A stretch of DNA of 64,000 bases from Salegentibacter sp. Hel_I_6 (GCF_000745315.1 NZ_JQNQ01000001.1:2976001-3040000); one strand, 5' to 3'; shown: positions 52,146-61,472, counted from the first letter of the stretch. Program-made: numbers and translations. Notes: generated by a model from the letters alone, not told the origin.

Positions 52146-53099
52146 TTATTTTCTTTTTAAAACTTTTTCTGTGGCTTTAATTATCGCATCTGCGTTAAGT
52201 CCATATTTCGCAAACAGTTGATCTGGCGTACCACTTTCTCCAAAAGTATCCTGAGTAGCCACAAATTCTTGTGGTGCAGGATTATTTTCAGCTAAGGTAC
52301 GGGCAACGCTTTCTCCAAGTCCGCCGAGAAAGTTATGCTCTTCCGCAGTTACCACGCAACCGGTTTTTTTAACCGATTTGATAATGGCAGCTTCATCCAA
52401 AGGCTTAATCGTGTGAATGTTAATCACATCAGCACTAATTCCTTTTTCTGCAAGCTTTTGTGCTGCCTGTATCGCTTCCCAAACCAGGTGGCCGGTAGCA
52501 ATTATAGTCACATCTTCTCCTTCATAAAGTTGAACAGCTTTCCCTATTTCAAACTTTTGACCTTCTGCGGTGAAATTAGCTACTTTTGGTCTTCCAAATC
52601 TTAGGTAAACCGGGCCATCGTGCTCGGCGATCGCTAAAGTTGCAGCTTTGGTCTGGTTAAAATCGCAGGTATTGATTACCGTCATTCCCGGTAACATTTT
52701 CATAAGACCAATGTCTTCAAGGATCTGGTGGGTTGCCCCATCTTCACCCAAAGTTACTCCCGAGTGAGAAGCACAAATCTTTACATTTTTTCCTGAATAA
52801 GCGATAGATTGACGAATCTGGTCATAAACCCTTCCTGTTGCAAAATTGGCGAAGGTCCCGGCAAAAGGAATTTTCCCGCCTATGGTAAGACCTGCGGCCA
52901 TTCCCATCATGTTGGCTTCGGCAATTCCTACCTGGAAGAAACGCTCTGGATTTTCATCAATAAAATCCTGCATTTTAAGCGATCCTACAAGGTCGGCACA
53001 AAGTGCTACCACATTAGGATTGGTTCTGCCAAGTTCGGTAAGTCCTGCACCAAAACCGGAACGGGTATCTTTTTTTCCTGTATCTGTATATGTTTTCAT
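52146..53099 (-). CDS. Transketolase, C-terminal subunit
   Basis: 317 residues. The pyrimidine-binding domain (TRSGFGAGLTELGRTNPNVVALCADL..NPERFFQVGIAEANMMGMAAGLTIGGK) is followed by the C-terminal transketolase domain (AVQLYEGEDVTIIATGHLV). The catalytic Glu is in VGIAEANM. It pairs with the N-terminal subunit encoded 102 bases upstream to form one active enzyme, which moves two-carbon units in the pentose phosphate pathway and can serve aromatic amino acid precursor supply. Confidence 0.95.
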   Translation of the reverse strand: MKTYTDTGKKDTRSGFGAGLTELGRTNPNVVALCADLVGSLKMQDFIDENPERFFQVGIAEANMMGMAAGLTIGGKIPFAGTFANFATGRVYDQIRQSIAYSGKNVKICASHSGVTLGEDGATHQILEDIGLMKMLPGMTVINTCDFNQTKAATLAIAEHDGPVYLRFGRPKVANFTAEGQKFEIGKAVQLYEGEDVTIIATGHLVWEAIQAAQKLAEKGISADVINIHTIKPLDEAAIIKSVKKTGCVVTAEEHNFLGGLGESVARTLAENNPAPQEFVATQDTFGESGTPDQLFAKYGLNADAIIKATEKVLKRK

Positions 53100-53171
53100 T
53101 CTTATAATTCTTTGTCATTTCCAATTCTTTGGAAATCTATATTATTTTATATCCATTCCCCTTAAAATAAT

Positions 53172-53201
53172 TTCTCCCCTTCGGAGAGGCTAGGTGGGGC
53201 T
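53172..53201 (-). repeat. GC-rich hairpin repeat, second copy
   Basis: On the minus strand it reads AAGCCCCACCTAGCCTCTCC then GAAGGGGAG, a diverged relative of the block at 8202-8231, with a CTCC-GAAG-GGAG-like hairpin. It lies right after the stop codon of the N-terminal transketolase gene, as the first copy lies right after the PPIase stop. Confidence 0.55.
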
Positions 53202-54050
53202 TTAATAATCTCCTAAAGTTTCAGGATTTTGAGAAAGCGCGGTTTCTAATTGCTCATCATCAGGCGCTTTTCCGTGCCAGGCGTGGGTGTGCATCATAAA
53301 ATCAACACCATTACCCATCATGGTAGTCATTAGTACACAAACCGGTTTTCCTTTTCCGGTTCGGGTTTTAGCTTCATTTAAACCGTCAATGACTTGTTGC
53401 ATATTATTACCATCTTCAATCTCCATCACATCCCAACCAAAAGCTTCAAATTTAGCTTTTAGATTCCCCATTGGTAAAACGGTTTCTGTACTTCCGTCAA
53501 TTTGTTGACCGTTAACGTCTACTGTTGAAATAAGATTATCTACCTTATTTCCGGCGGCATACATAATGGCTTCCCAGTTTTGGCCTTCCTGCAATTCGCC
53601 ATCACCGTGAAGGGAGAATACCAAATGATTATCTTTATTCAGCTTTTTAGCCTGAGCAGCTCCAAGAGCAACCGACATTCCCTGGCCCAGTGAACCTGAG
53701 GCTACGCGAATGCCCGGTAGGCCTTCGTGCGTTGTAGGGTGTCCCTGTAACCTGGAATCTATAAGACGGAAAGTATTTAATTCATCTACAGGAAAATAAC
53801 CGCTACGGGCTAAAACGCTATAAAATACCGGAGAAATATGACCGTTGGAAAGAAAGAAAAGGTCCTCGTCTTTCCCGTCCATATTAAACTCGGGTTTGTG
53901 TTCCATAATTCCGCCCTGGTACAAAGCGGTAAAAAATTCAGTACAACCAAGCGAACCTCCGGGGTGTCCCGAATTCACTTTATGAACCTGCCTTAAAATA
54001 TCCCGGCGAACCTGGGTAGCAAAATCTTCTAATTCTTTGATTTTTGACAT
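53202..54050 (-). CDS. Transketolase, N-terminal subunit
   Basis: 282 residues. Thiamine diphosphate-binding GDGELQEGQNWEAIMYAAGNKVDNLISTVDVNGQQIDG contains the Gly-Asp-Gly ... Asn motif. HKVNSGHPGGSLGCTEFFTAL and FLSNGHISPVFY are conserved active-site loops. Upstream partner of the C-terminal subunit; same operon, driven by the promoter at 54084-54114. Confidence 0.95.
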   Translation of the reverse strand: MSKIKELEDFATQVRRDILRQVHKVNSGHPGGSLGCTEFFTALYQGGIMEHKPEFNMDGKDEDLFFLSNGHISPVFYSVLARSGYFPVDELNTFRLIDSRLQGHPTTHEGLPGIRVASGSLGQGMSVALGAAQAKKLNKDNHLVFSLHGDGELQEGQNWEAIMYAAGNKVDNLISTVDVNGQQIDGSTETVLPMGNLKAKFEAFGWDVMEIEDGNNMQQVIDGLNEAKTRTGKGKPVCVLMTTMMGNGVDFMMHTHAWHGKAPDDEQLETALSQNPETLGDY

Positions 54051-54083
54051 TAAAGTAAAATTGTGTTGTTAAAATAATAGCCA

Positions 54084-54114
54084 CAAAAATAGGTTTTTAT
54101 AAGGCTTTGTCAAA
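54084..54114 (-). promoter_or_regulatory. Promoter of the split transketolase operon
   Basis: Minus strand: TTTG (54114-54111), 19-base spacer, TATTTTTG (54091-54084). Exact consensus. Confidence 0.75.
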
Positions 54115-54265
54115 GTGCTTGCCTACCAGTTATTAAGAAAACTAATGAAGTAACTAACAATTGTCTATTTTTATTCTTTTTTATTTGATTTTCATCCCAG
54201 GATAGAAACTTAATTGCCCGAGAATTTCTTGGAAATCAAAAAAATATCATTAATTGCCTTATGTG

Positions 54266-54298
54266 TTTGCCTAAAGGTAGTTTACTTGAGTATCTTTG
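54266..54298 (+). promoter_or_regulatory. Promoter of tgt
   Basis: TTTG (54266-54269), 21-base spacer, TATCTTTG (54291-54298) followed by CA, 20 bases before the start codon. An in-frame ATG at 54261 lies upstream of the -7 box and cannot be used by this promoter. Confidence 0.7.
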
Positions 54299-54317
54299 CA
54301 ATCACTTAAAAAGAACT

Positions 54318-55448
54318 ATGAAATTTGATTTGTTGAGTACCGATGCCGGTAGTAAAGCCCGTGCAGGGACCATTACAACCGATCACGGTAAGATTGAAAC
54401 CCCTATTTTTATGCCAGTTGGTACAGTAGCTTCTGTTAAAGGTGTACACCAACGGGAGCTTAAAGAAGACATTAATCCTGATATTATATTGGGGAATACC
54501 TACCACCTATATTTACGCCCCCAGACCGAAATTCTTAAGAAAGCCGGTGGTTTACATAAGTTTATGAATTGGGATAGAAATATACTTACCGATAGCGGAG
54601 GTTACCAGGTATATTCCCTTTCTGCACGTAGAAAAATTAAAGAGGAAGGCGTAAAATTCAAATCGCATATAGATGGGTCTTACCATACTTTCACTCCTGA
54701 GAATGTGATGGAAATTCAGCGTACTATTGGTGCCGATATCATTATGGCATTTGACGAATGTACACCATATCCCTGCGATTATAAATACGCAAAACGCTCT
54801 ATGCATATGACACATAGGTGGTTAGACAGGTGTGTAAGTCATTTGGATAAAGTTGATCCTCTATATGGATTTAACCAGACGCTTTTTCCAATCGTTCAGG
54901 GGAGTACTTATAAGGATTTAAGAAAACAATCGGCAGAATATATCGCTTCAGTTGGAGCAGAGGGTAATGCGATTGGCGGACTTTCAGTTGGAGAACCTGC
55001 TGAAGAAATGTACGCGATGACAGAAGTTGTGACTGAGATACTTCCGGAAGATAAACCTAGATATTTAATGGGCGTGGGTACTCCAATTAATATTTTGGAA
55101 AATATTGCACTGGGAGTAGATATGTTTGATTGTGTGATGCCAACCAGGAATGCTCGTAACGGGATGCTTTTTACTGCGCATGGTACCATTAATATTAAAA
55201 ATAAAAAATGGGAAGACGATTTTTCGCCTATAGATGAAATGGGTATCACTTTTGTAGACACCGAATACAGCAAAGCTTATGTTAGACATTTATTTAGTGT
55301 AAACGAGCTTCTCGGCAAGCAAATTGCTACCATTCATAATCTCGGATTCTATATGTGGTTGGTGCGAGAAGCCAGAAAACATATCTTAGCCGGAGATTTT
55401 ACCAGCTGGAAAAATATGATGGTAAAGCAAATGGATAAAAGACTATAG
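54318..55448 (+). CDS. tgt: tRNA-guanine transglycosylase (queuine TGT)
   Basis: 376 residues from ATG at 54318 (MKFDLLSTDAGSKARAGTITTDHG). Catalytic Asp region LTDSGGYQVYSLSARRKIKEEG, IMAFDECTPYP (second Asp), zinc site and GIRKPL-type region in CVMPTRNARNGMLF, and C-terminal NLGFYMWLVREARKHILAG are all present. It exchanges guanine at the wobble position for preQ1 in tRNAs with GUN anticodons. Followed three bases later by an LptF/G permease gene. Confidence 0.96.
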   Translation: MKFDLLSTDAGSKARAGTITTDHGKIETPIFMPVGTVASVKGVHQRELKEDINPDIILGNTYHLYLRPQTEILKKAGGLHKFMNWDRNILTDSGGYQVYSLSARRKIKEEGVKFKSHIDGSYHTFTPENVMEIQRTIGADIIMAFDECTPYPCDYKYAKRSMHMTHRWLDRCVSHLDKVDPLYGFNQTLFPIVQGSTYKDLRKQSAEYIASVGAEGNAIGGLSVGEPAEEMYAMTEVVTEILPEDKPRYLMGVGTPINILENIALGVDMFDCVMPTRNARNGMLFTAHGTINIKNKKWEDDFSPIDEMGITFVDTEYSKAYVRHLFSVNELLGKQIATIHNLGFYMWLVREARKHILAGDFTSWKNMMVKQMDKRL

Positions 55449-55451
55449 AAT

Positions 55452-56528
55452 TTGAAAATATTAGATTGGTACATATTAAAGCGCTATTTGGGAACTTTTT
55501 TCCTAATGCTTTTACTTTTTATACCAATTGGGATCACGGTAAATCTTGCCGAAAAAATTGGGAAAATACTCGATAATGAAGTGCCTTTTATAGAAGTAGC
55601 ACTCTATTATGTAGATTTCACTATTTATTTTGCAAATTTATTGTTTCCGTTATTTCTGTTTTTATCGGTGATTTGGTTTACTTCCAAACTTGCCAATAAT
55701 ACCGAAATAATTGCCTTTTTAAGTAGTGGAGTTTCCTTCTGGCGATTTCTACGGCCATATCTTATTGGCGCTACCATCGTTTGTATTTTAGCTCTGGTTT
55801 TAGGAATGTTTCTGGCACCAAAAGCCAGTAAAGGTTTTAATGAATTTAAATATGAATATCTTAAGAAGAACGAACAAACCCAGGAAACCAGGGATGTTTA
55901 TCGCCAAATAAACGACAACGAATTTATTTATGCCAGCCATTTTCAGCCACTGGGGAAATCAGCGAGAAATTTCACTTTAGAACATTTTGAAGGAAATAAA
56001 CTGGAATATAAAATTAGTGCCTCCAGCCTAAAGTTTAATCCAGAAGATACTACTTATTCACTTACAAATGTAAATAGGAGGATAGTTGGAGTAGATGAAG
56101 ATTCTATAATTCATCAAAATAAATTAGACACCATTCTCCCTTTTGAATTTGATGAATTAACGCCAGAAACCTATATCGCAGAGACTTTAAATTATACCGA
56201 ATTGAATGAATTTATTGCTAAAGAGCGTCAAAGGGGATCTGGAAATATTAATAGGTATTTGGTTGTAGCCTATAAAAGATGGAGTATTCCGGTTTCAGCC
56301 TTTATTCTAACTATAATTGCCGTAGCTGTTTCTTCAATGAAACGCCGTGGAGGTATGGGGGTAAACCTGGCCGTAGGAATTACACTGGCTTTTGTCTTTA
56401 TATTTTTTGATAAAGTTTTTGGGACCATGGCAGAGCAATCTACTTTTTCGCCATTAATTGCAGTATGGTTTCCAAATATCAGCTTTGGTATTCTCGCTAT
56501 TTTTCTACTTTACAGGGCTAAAAGGTAA
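55452..56528 (+). CDS. LptF/LptG-family (YjgP/YjgQ) permease
   Basis: 358 residues. Helices at both ends flank a periplasmic beta-jellyroll domain (about residues 125-245). KILDWYILKRYLGTFFLMLLLFIPIGI and LANNTEIIAFLSSGVSFWRFLRPYL match the LptF/G family, and KRWSIPVSAFILTIIAVAVSSMKRRGGMGVNLAVGI is the conserved second half. It should be part of the LPS export ABC complex with LptB; whether F or G cannot be told. I use the TTG at 55452, three bases after the tgt stop. Confidence 0.88.
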   Translation: MKILDWYILKRYLGTFFLMLLLFIPIGITVNLAEKIGKILDNEVPFIEVALYYVDFTIYFANLLFPLFLFLSVIWFTSKLANNTEIIAFLSSGVSFWRFLRPYLIGATIVCILALVLGMFLAPKASKGFNEFKYEYLKKNEQTQETRDVYRQINDNEFIYASHFQPLGKSARNFTLEHFEGNKLEYKISASSLKFNPEDTTYSLTNVNRRIVGVDEDSIIHQNKLDTILPFEFDELTPETYIAETLNYTELNEFIAKERQRGSGNINRYLVVAYKRWSIPVSAFILTIIAVAVSSMKRRGGMGVNLAVGITLAFVFIFFDKVFGTMAEQSTFSPLIAVWFPNISFGILAIFLLYRAKR

Positions 56529-56588
56529 GCTTGGAAATTTGTCGAAAATTAATGGTCTTTCTGCATAATTCTTCCTTTTAAAGTTTGT

Positions 56589-56596
56589 TATATTTG
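56589..56596 (+). promoter_or_regulatory. -7 promoter element of accA
   Basis: TATATTTG, 31 bases before the accA start. No -33 TTG at the right distance. Confidence 0.55.
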
Positions 56597-56627
56597 TAAG
56601 CTAATAAAAAACTAAGCATAACAACTT

Positions 56628-57581
56628 ATGGAATATTTAGAATTTGAATTACCCATTAAAGAGTTGGAAGAGCAGTACGCAAAAGCCTGTAACATAGGTG
56701 AAGAAAGCGATGTTGATGTTACGGCTACCTGTAGACAAATTGAAAAGAAATTAAAGGAGACCCGAAAGGATATATATAAGAATCTAACTGCCTGGCAACG
56801 GGTTCAGCTTTCCAGGCATCCAAACCGTCCCTATACTCTAGATTATATAAACGCAATTTGTGGAGATACATTTTTAGAACTTCACGGGGATAGAAATGTA
56901 AAAGACGATAAAGCGATGATTGGTGGTCTTGGTAAAATTGAAGATCAAAGTTTTATGTTTATTGGCCAGCAAAAAGGCTATAATACGAAAACTAGACAAT
57001 ACAGAAATTTTGGGATGGCAAATCCCGAAGGATATCGTAAAGCTTTACGCCTAATGAAATCTGCAGAGAAGTTTGGACTTCCTGTGGTTACATTGGTTGA
57101 TACGCCGGGAGCTTACCCAGGACTTGAAGCCGAAGAACGTGGGCAGGGAGAAGCTATTGCCAGAAATATTCTGGAGATGACAAGATTAAAAGTGCCAATT
57201 ATTGTAGTGATAATTGGTGAAGGTGCCAGTGGTGGCGCTTTAGGAATAGGTGTTGGAGATAAGGTGATGATGCTTGAAAATACCTGGTACTCGGTAATTT
57301 CTCCAGAATCCTGTTCTTCTATACTCTGGAGAAGTTGGGAATATAAAGAGCAGGCAGCAGATGCTTTGAAGCTTACCGCAAAGGATATGAAAAAACAAAA
57401 GCTGATTGATGAGATTGTAAAAGAACCAATTGGAGGTGCCCATAGCAATAGGGAAGAGACTTTTGATACGGTAAAAAATGCAATTTTAGGAGCATATTCT
57501 GAATTTAAAAACTTATCACCAACAGATTTAGTGAATAAAAGAATGGATAAGTATTTAGATATGGGCGTTTTTAAAGGCTAA
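56628..57581 (+). CDS. accA: Acetyl-CoA carboxylase carboxyltransferase subunit alpha
   Basis: 317 residues. Typical Acc[16 protein letters not shown] opening, [13 protein letters not shown] [32 protein letters not shown], and the carboxyltransferase loop [28 protein letters not shown] with [15 protein letters not shown]. It makes malonyl-CoA for fatty acid synthesis. Monocistronic: own promoter and terminator. Confidence 0.97.
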   Translation: MEYLEFELPIKELEEQYAKACNIGEESDVDVTATCRQIEKKLKETRKDIYKNLTAWQRVQLSRHPNRPYTLDYINAICGDTFLELHGDRNVKDDKAMIGGLGKIEDQSFMFIGQQKGYNTKTRQYRNFGMANPEGYRKALRLMKSAEKFGLPVVTLVDTPGAYPGLEAEERGQGEAIARNILEMTRLKVPIIVVIIGEGASGGALGIGVGDKVMMLENTWYSVISPESCSSILWRSWEYKEQAADALKLTAKDMKKQKLIDEIVKEPIGGAHSNREETFDTVKNAILGAYSEFKNLSPTDLVNKRMDKYLDMGVFKG

Positions 57582-57610
57582 AACCTTACATATCATATAT
57601 TCTTAAATTT

Positions 57611-57636
57611 CCGAAACCCTGGTTTCGGTTTTTTTT
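57611..57636 (+). terminator. Intrinsic terminator after accA
   Basis: Stem CCGAAACC / GGTTTCGG with CT loop, then eight T, 29 bases after the stop codon. Confidence 0.93.
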
Positions 57637-57748
57637 GCACTTATCAACACTATTATTAAGTTTTCAACAGGTGAATTGTTGATGACTGGTTAATTAAGTT
57701 CATCATTTAAAATTAAGATGCTCTTAACAAATTTTATACTTTCGTACT

Positions 57749-59314
57749 ATGGATAAAATGACCGCCCCGCAGCAATTTTCAGCTAAAAAAAGTAATGTAA
57801 TTAGTCTTGAAAAAGGCAAACTTCCACCGCAAGCTGTTGATTTAGAGGAAGTTGTATTAGGGGCAATGATGATTGATAAAAAAGGGGTAGATGAGATTAT
57901 TGATATTCTAAGCCCGGATGCTTTCTATAAAAATTCCCATAAATTAATTTTTGAAGCTATACATAAACTCTTCGAAAACACAGAGGCGATTGACTTATTA
58001 ACCGTTTCTAACCAATTAAAGAAAGATGGGAATTTTGAAAAAACCGGGGGTGATTATTACCTGATTCAGTTAACCCAAAAAGTATCATCTTCTGCGCATA
58101 TTGAGTTCCATGCGCGTATTATTCTTCAAAAATATATTCAGCGTAGCCTTATTAAGATTTCAAACGAAATAATTGAAGAAGCTTATGATGAATCTACCGA
58201 TGTTTTTGATCTTTTAGATAGCGCTGAAGCTAAATTATATGAAGTAACCCAGGGTAATATTCAAAAATCTACCGAGACTGCTCAAAGTTTGGTGATCCAG
58301 GCGAAGAATAGAATTGAAGAAATCTCAAATAAAGAAGGTTTAAGTGGTGTTCCTTCAGGTTTCGATAAGTTAGACCAGTTAACTTCTGGTTGGCAGCCCA
58401 GTGACCTTATTATTGTTGCAGCGCGTCCAGGTATGGGTAAAACGGCTTTAACTTTGTCTATGGCCAGAAATATTTCTGTCGGGCAAAATATGCCGGTAGC
58501 ATTTTTCTCTTTAGAGATGTCTGCAGTACAGCTAATCACCCGATTAATTTCTTCGGAAACCGGTCTTTCCTCAGAAAAATTAAGAACCGGTAATCTTGAA
58601 AAACACGAATGGGAGCAACTTAACGTAAAGGTGAAAGATTTAGAAAACGCACCTTTATTTATAGATGATACGCCTTCACTTTCAATTTTTGATCTTAGAG
58701 CAAAAGCCAGAAGGTTAGCTTCTCAACACGGGATTAAGCTTATTGTAATTGATTATTTGCAGTTAATGACCGCCGGTGGAAGTCAAAAAGGAGGTGGAAA
58801 TAGGGAACAGGAAATTTCTACAATTTCCCGAAACCTAAAAGCCCTGGCAAAAGAACTAAATATCCCGGTGATTGCACTTTCCCAGTTATCGCGTGCGGTA
58901 GAAACCAGGGGAGGAAGCAAGCGACCATTGCTTTCTGACCTTAGGGAATCTGGAGCGATTGAGCAGGATGCCGATATTGTATCCTTTATTTATCGTCCAG
59001 AATACTATAAAATTGAAGAATGGGATGATGAGGAAAGAACACCAACCGATGGGCAGGGTGAATTTATCGTAGCCAAGCACAGAAACGGTGGACTGGAAAA
59101 TATACGTCTTAAATTCATTGGTCATCTTGGTAAATTTGATAACTTAGAAGAGTTCGATTCGCCTTTTGAATATCATTCAAAAATGAATACCGGCGAAAAT
59201 GATGAAAATGAATTTAATTCGCCAAACCTGCCAAATCCAAGTGCGAATGAAGCCTTTGGTAGTTCTATGAACGGCGGGTTTAATAATGATGACGATGACG
59301 AAGTGCCATTTTAG
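57749..59314 (+). CDS. dnaB: Replicative DNA helicase DnaB
   Basis: 521 residues. The N-terminal DnaG-interacting helical domain (PPQAVDLEEVVLGAMMID..) and linker lead to the RecA-like motor: Walker A AARPGMGKTALTLS, Walker B LIVIDYLQLMTAGG, and the arginine finger region KRPLLSDLRESGAIEQDADIV. No intein. A -7-like element TACTTTCG lies at about 57737. Its last codons overlap the start of the next gene and a strong hairpin lies 44 bases after the stop. Confidence 0.97.
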   Translation: MDKMTAPQQFSAKKSNVISLEKGKLPPQAVDLEEVVLGAMMIDKKGVDEIIDILSPDAFYKNSHKLIFEAIHKLFENTEAIDLLTVSNQLKKDGNFEKTGGDYYLIQLTQKVSSSAHIEFHARIILQKYIQRSLIKISNEIIEEAYDESTDVFDLLDSAEAKLYEVTQGNIQKSTETAQSLVIQAKNRIEEISNKEGLSGVPSGFDKLDQLTSGWQPSDLIIVAARPGMGKTALTLSMARNISVGQNMPVAFFSLEMSAVQLITRLISSETGLSSEKLRTGNLEKHEWEQLNVKVKDLENAPLFIDDTPSLSIFDLRAKARRLASQHGIKLIVIDYLQLMTAGGSQKGGGNREQEISTISRNLKALAKELNIPVIALSQLSRAVETRGGSKRPLLSDLRESGAIEQDADIVSFIYRPEYYKIEEWDDEERTPTDGQGEFIVAKHRNGGLENIRLKFIGHLGKFDNLEEFDSPFEYHSKMNTGENDENEFNSPNLPNPSANEAFGSSMNGGFNNDDDDEVPF

Positions 59315-60644
59315 TAGTACTAATAAAATAAAGAAAAACACTTTAAATAAAAATTCTAAAAAAGGCCAGAAGAACGGTGGTTTTACCGTTTTTCTGGCCT
59401 TTTTTGTTTTCCTGTTTTTAAATGCGCTCCAGGTTTCAGCATCACAATTGCTAATTCCTATGGATGAAGATTCTCAAAAGAATCATTTAAAAGCCTACGG
59501 AATAACCTATTTTGCTTTAGAAGAAGAATTAGAAGTTAGGTGGTTGCTAAACTATCGTGGAGGCTCATTTTTAATTTCTGATACAGAGGAACTTCGAAAG
59601 GAATGCAAAATACGCGGAGTTTCTTTTGAAATAATCAGCAATGATAAAATGCAGGAAATTCTGGAAGAAATCAGTAGTCCTTCACAGAATATGGAGACTG
59701 TGGTGTTAGAGAAAGCTCCAAAAATTGCGGTGTATTCGCCACAGGGAAATAAACCCTGGGACGATGCGGTTACAATGGCTTTGACTTACGCTGAAATTCC
59801 TTATGAAACCATTTATGATGAAGCGGTGCTGAATGATGCACTTGTTTTATATGATTGGTTGCACCTGCATCACGAAGATTTTACCGGCCAGTACGGCAAA
59901 TTCTATAGAACATTTAGAACTACGCCCTGGTATATTCAGGAAAAAGAAGAAGCTGAGGCTTTAGCCAAGAAGTTAGGATATAATAAGGTTTCTGAAGAAA
60001 AGCGGGATGTTGCTTTAAAAATTAGAGATTATGTAGTTGGCGGCGGCTTTATGTTTGCCATGTGCAGTGCTACCGATAGTTTTGATATTGCCCTCGCTGC
60101 AAAGGGGGTTGATATTGCCGAAACTATGTTTGATGGCGATCCCAGCGAACCCGGTTATCAATCTAAAATTGATTTTAATAATACTTTCGCGTTTACAGAT
60201 TTCGCCCTGGAACGAAGTCCGATGGTCTATGAGTTTTCTTCAATAGATATGACTTCAAAAAGAAACATTCCGAAGGAATCTGATTATTTTACCTTAATGG
60301 ATTTTTCAGCTAAATGGGATGTAGTGCCAACTATGTTAACTCAGAATCATACGAGATTGGTCAAAGGATTTATGGGCCAAACTACTGCTTATAATCCCGA
60401 TAATATAAAAGCAAACGTTTTGGTGATGGGAGAAAGTAAATTAAATGGTGAAGCTCGTTACATTCACGGAATAAAAGGAAAAGGATTTTTTACTTTTTAT
60501 GGAGGCCACGATCCTGAAGATTATCAGCATAGAGTAGGGGATCCAAAGACCGAACTTGATTTGCATCCAACTTCACCGGGCTATCGACTAATTTTAAATA
60601 ATGTACTTTTCCCGGCGGCAAAGAAAAAGCCTCAAAAAACTTAA
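59286..60644 (+). CDS. Conserved Bacteroidota secreted protein (often named asparagine synthetase B-like)
   Basis: 452 residues from ATG 59286 (other starts at 59289 and 59295), overlapping dnaB by 20-29 bases. The N-terminus is Lys-rich, then FTVFLAFFVFLFLNALQVSASQ is a signal-peptide core directly before QLLIPMDEDSQKNHLKAYG, the family's mature start. Later conserved parts are KIAVYSPQGNKPWDDAV, YDWLHLHHEDFTGQYGKF, GGGFMFAMCSATDSFDIALAA and FFTFYGGHDPEDYQH. The family is frequently labelled asparagine synthetase B, but I see no glutaminase Cys2 or ATP-grasp core; I read it as a secreted glutamine-amidotransferase-like (ThuA-like) protein of unknown role. The signal region is encoded by a terminator hairpin. 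Confidence 0.7.
   Translation: MMTMTKCHFSSTNKIKKNTLNKNSKKGQKNGGFTVFLAFFVFLFLNALQVSASQLLIPMDEDSQKNHLKAYGITYFALEEELEVRWLLNYRGGSFLISDTEELRKECKIRGVSFEIISNDKMQEILEEISSPSQNMETVVLEKAPKIAVYSPQGNKPWDDAVTMALTYAEIPYETIYDEAVLNDALVLYDWLHLHHEDFTGQYGKFYRTFRTTPWYIQEKEEAEALAKKLGYNKVSEEKRDVALKIRDYVVGGGFMFAMCSATDSFDIALAAKGVDIAETMFDGDPSEPGYQSKIDFNNTFAFTDFALERSPMVYEFSSIDMTSKRNIPKESDYFTLMDFSAKWDVVPTMLTQNHTRLVKGFMGQTTAYNPDNIKANVLVMGESKLNGEARYIHGIKGKGFFTFYGGHDPEDYQHRVGDPKTELDLHPTSPGYRLILNNVLFPAAKKKPQKT
59358..59405 (+). terminator. Strong hairpin with T-run just after dnaB
   Basis: Arms of 21 bases (59358-59378 and 59385-59405) pair at 20 positions plus one G-T, with a GGTTTT loop; centre GGCCAGAA/TTCTGGCC and flanking A- and T-runs. 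It has the shape of a strong intrinsic terminator but lies inside the coding sequence of the next gene. Confidence 0.8.
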
Positions 60645-60645
60645 A

Positions 60646-60825
60646 ATGAAACTAAGTCTTTTGCTGAAAATTCTAAGTGTCATCAACTTGATTTTGGTGG
60701 TATTTCTCATTTTAGATCTGACTAATTTAATTACATTGCCTTCTTCGGTATATGGAATATTATTAATTTCAGTCGGAATTTTAACTGCAACAGGAATTTA
60801 TCTAAAAGAAAATAATAAGAAGTAA
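60646..60825 (+). CDS. Small two-helix membrane protein
   Basis: 59 residues from ATG at 60646 (MKLSLLLKILSVINLILVVFL), two bases after the stop of the secreted-protein gene; an ATG at 60601 would overlap it and gives a basic extension. Two hydrophobic segments (residues about 5-23 and 32-50) end in a Lys/Asn tail. Unknown function. It ends three bases before yjbQ, so it is probably translated with its neighbours. Confidence 0.6.
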   Translation: MKLSLLLKILSVINLILVVFLILDLTNLITLPSSVYGILLISVGILTATGIYLKENNKK

Positions 60826-60827
60826 CT

Positions 60828-61250
60828 ATGAAATTTTTTCAGAAGGAAATAAAATTAAAAGCGAGGTCTCGAGGATTTCATTTGGTGACAGATGAGATTG
60901 AAAGTCAATTGGAGGAGCTAAAAGAAATAAATTCAGGAATATTAAATGTGTTTATAAAACATACTTCAGCAGGAATAACCATTAATGAAAACGCCGATCC
61001 TACGGTTCGGGAAGATTTTGAAAGTCATTTTAATGAAATGGTTCCAGAAAATATGCCATATTACAAACATACTTTGGAAGGATCTGATGACATGCCTGCG
61101 CATATTAAGGCTTCACTACTTGGCAGTTCGCTCCACATTCCGGTAACTAACGGAAGATTAAATTTAGGAACCTGGCAGGGAATTTACCTGGCAGAACATA
61201 GAAATAATGGCGGTTCTCGAAAATTGGTTTTAAATCTATACGGAGTTTAA
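60828..61250 (+). CDS. yjbQ: YjbQ-family (UPF0047) protein
   Basis: 140 residues. FHLVTDEIESQLEELKEINSGILNVFIKHTSAGITINENADPTVREDF and HIKASLLGSSLHIPVTNGRLNLGTWQGIYLAEHR are the conserved blocks with histidines (HTSAG, HIK, H in EHR) of this small trimeric family, some of which have thiamine-phosphate synthase activity. Cytoplasmic. Last gene of the dnaB-linked set. Confidence 0.93.
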   Translation: MKFFQKEIKLKARSRGFHLVTDEIESQLEELKEINSGILNVFIKHTSAGITINENADPTVREDFESHFNEMVPENMPYYKHTLEGSDDMPAHIKASLLGSSLHIPVTNGRLNLGTWQGIYLAEHRNNGGSRKLVLNLYGV

Positions 61251-61410
61251 ATTTATTAGTTTGTTTGCGATAAGGCTGATAGGAGGATAATTCACTAATA
61301 AATTCTATAAAGATATTTGTGCATTTGTGGCAAAAAACTTAAAGGTGATTTTTCAAAAATAGTGTTTAAAAAGAATGCGATAATTCTATTTTAGAAGAAA
61401 ATAAAAGCAT

Positions 61411-61446
61411 AAAAAAATCCGGTTCAATTAAGAACCGGATTTTTTA
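61411..61446 (-). terminator. Terminator of the infC-rpmI-rplT operon
   Basis: Arms AAAAAATCCGGTTC and GAACCGGATTTTTT, with T-runs in both directions, between yjbQ and rplT. The rest of the 222-base gap shows no gene. Confidence 0.9.
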
Positions 61447-61472
61447 AATAAGAGAGTATAACTAATTTGTAA

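Noticed and set aside
52146..54050. Transketolase split as a frameshift or broken gene
   Set aside because: Both halves are complete domains with separate starts, as is normal in Bacteroidota.
54261..54317. ATG at 54261 as start of tgt
   Set aside because: It lies upstream of the -7 box, adds residues absent from the family, and the family starts at MKFDLLSTD.
59286..60644. Naming this gene asparagine synthetase B
   Set aside because: I find neither an N-terminal nucleophile Cys nor the ATP-binding synthetase core, and there is a signal peptide; the usual label is probably inherited.
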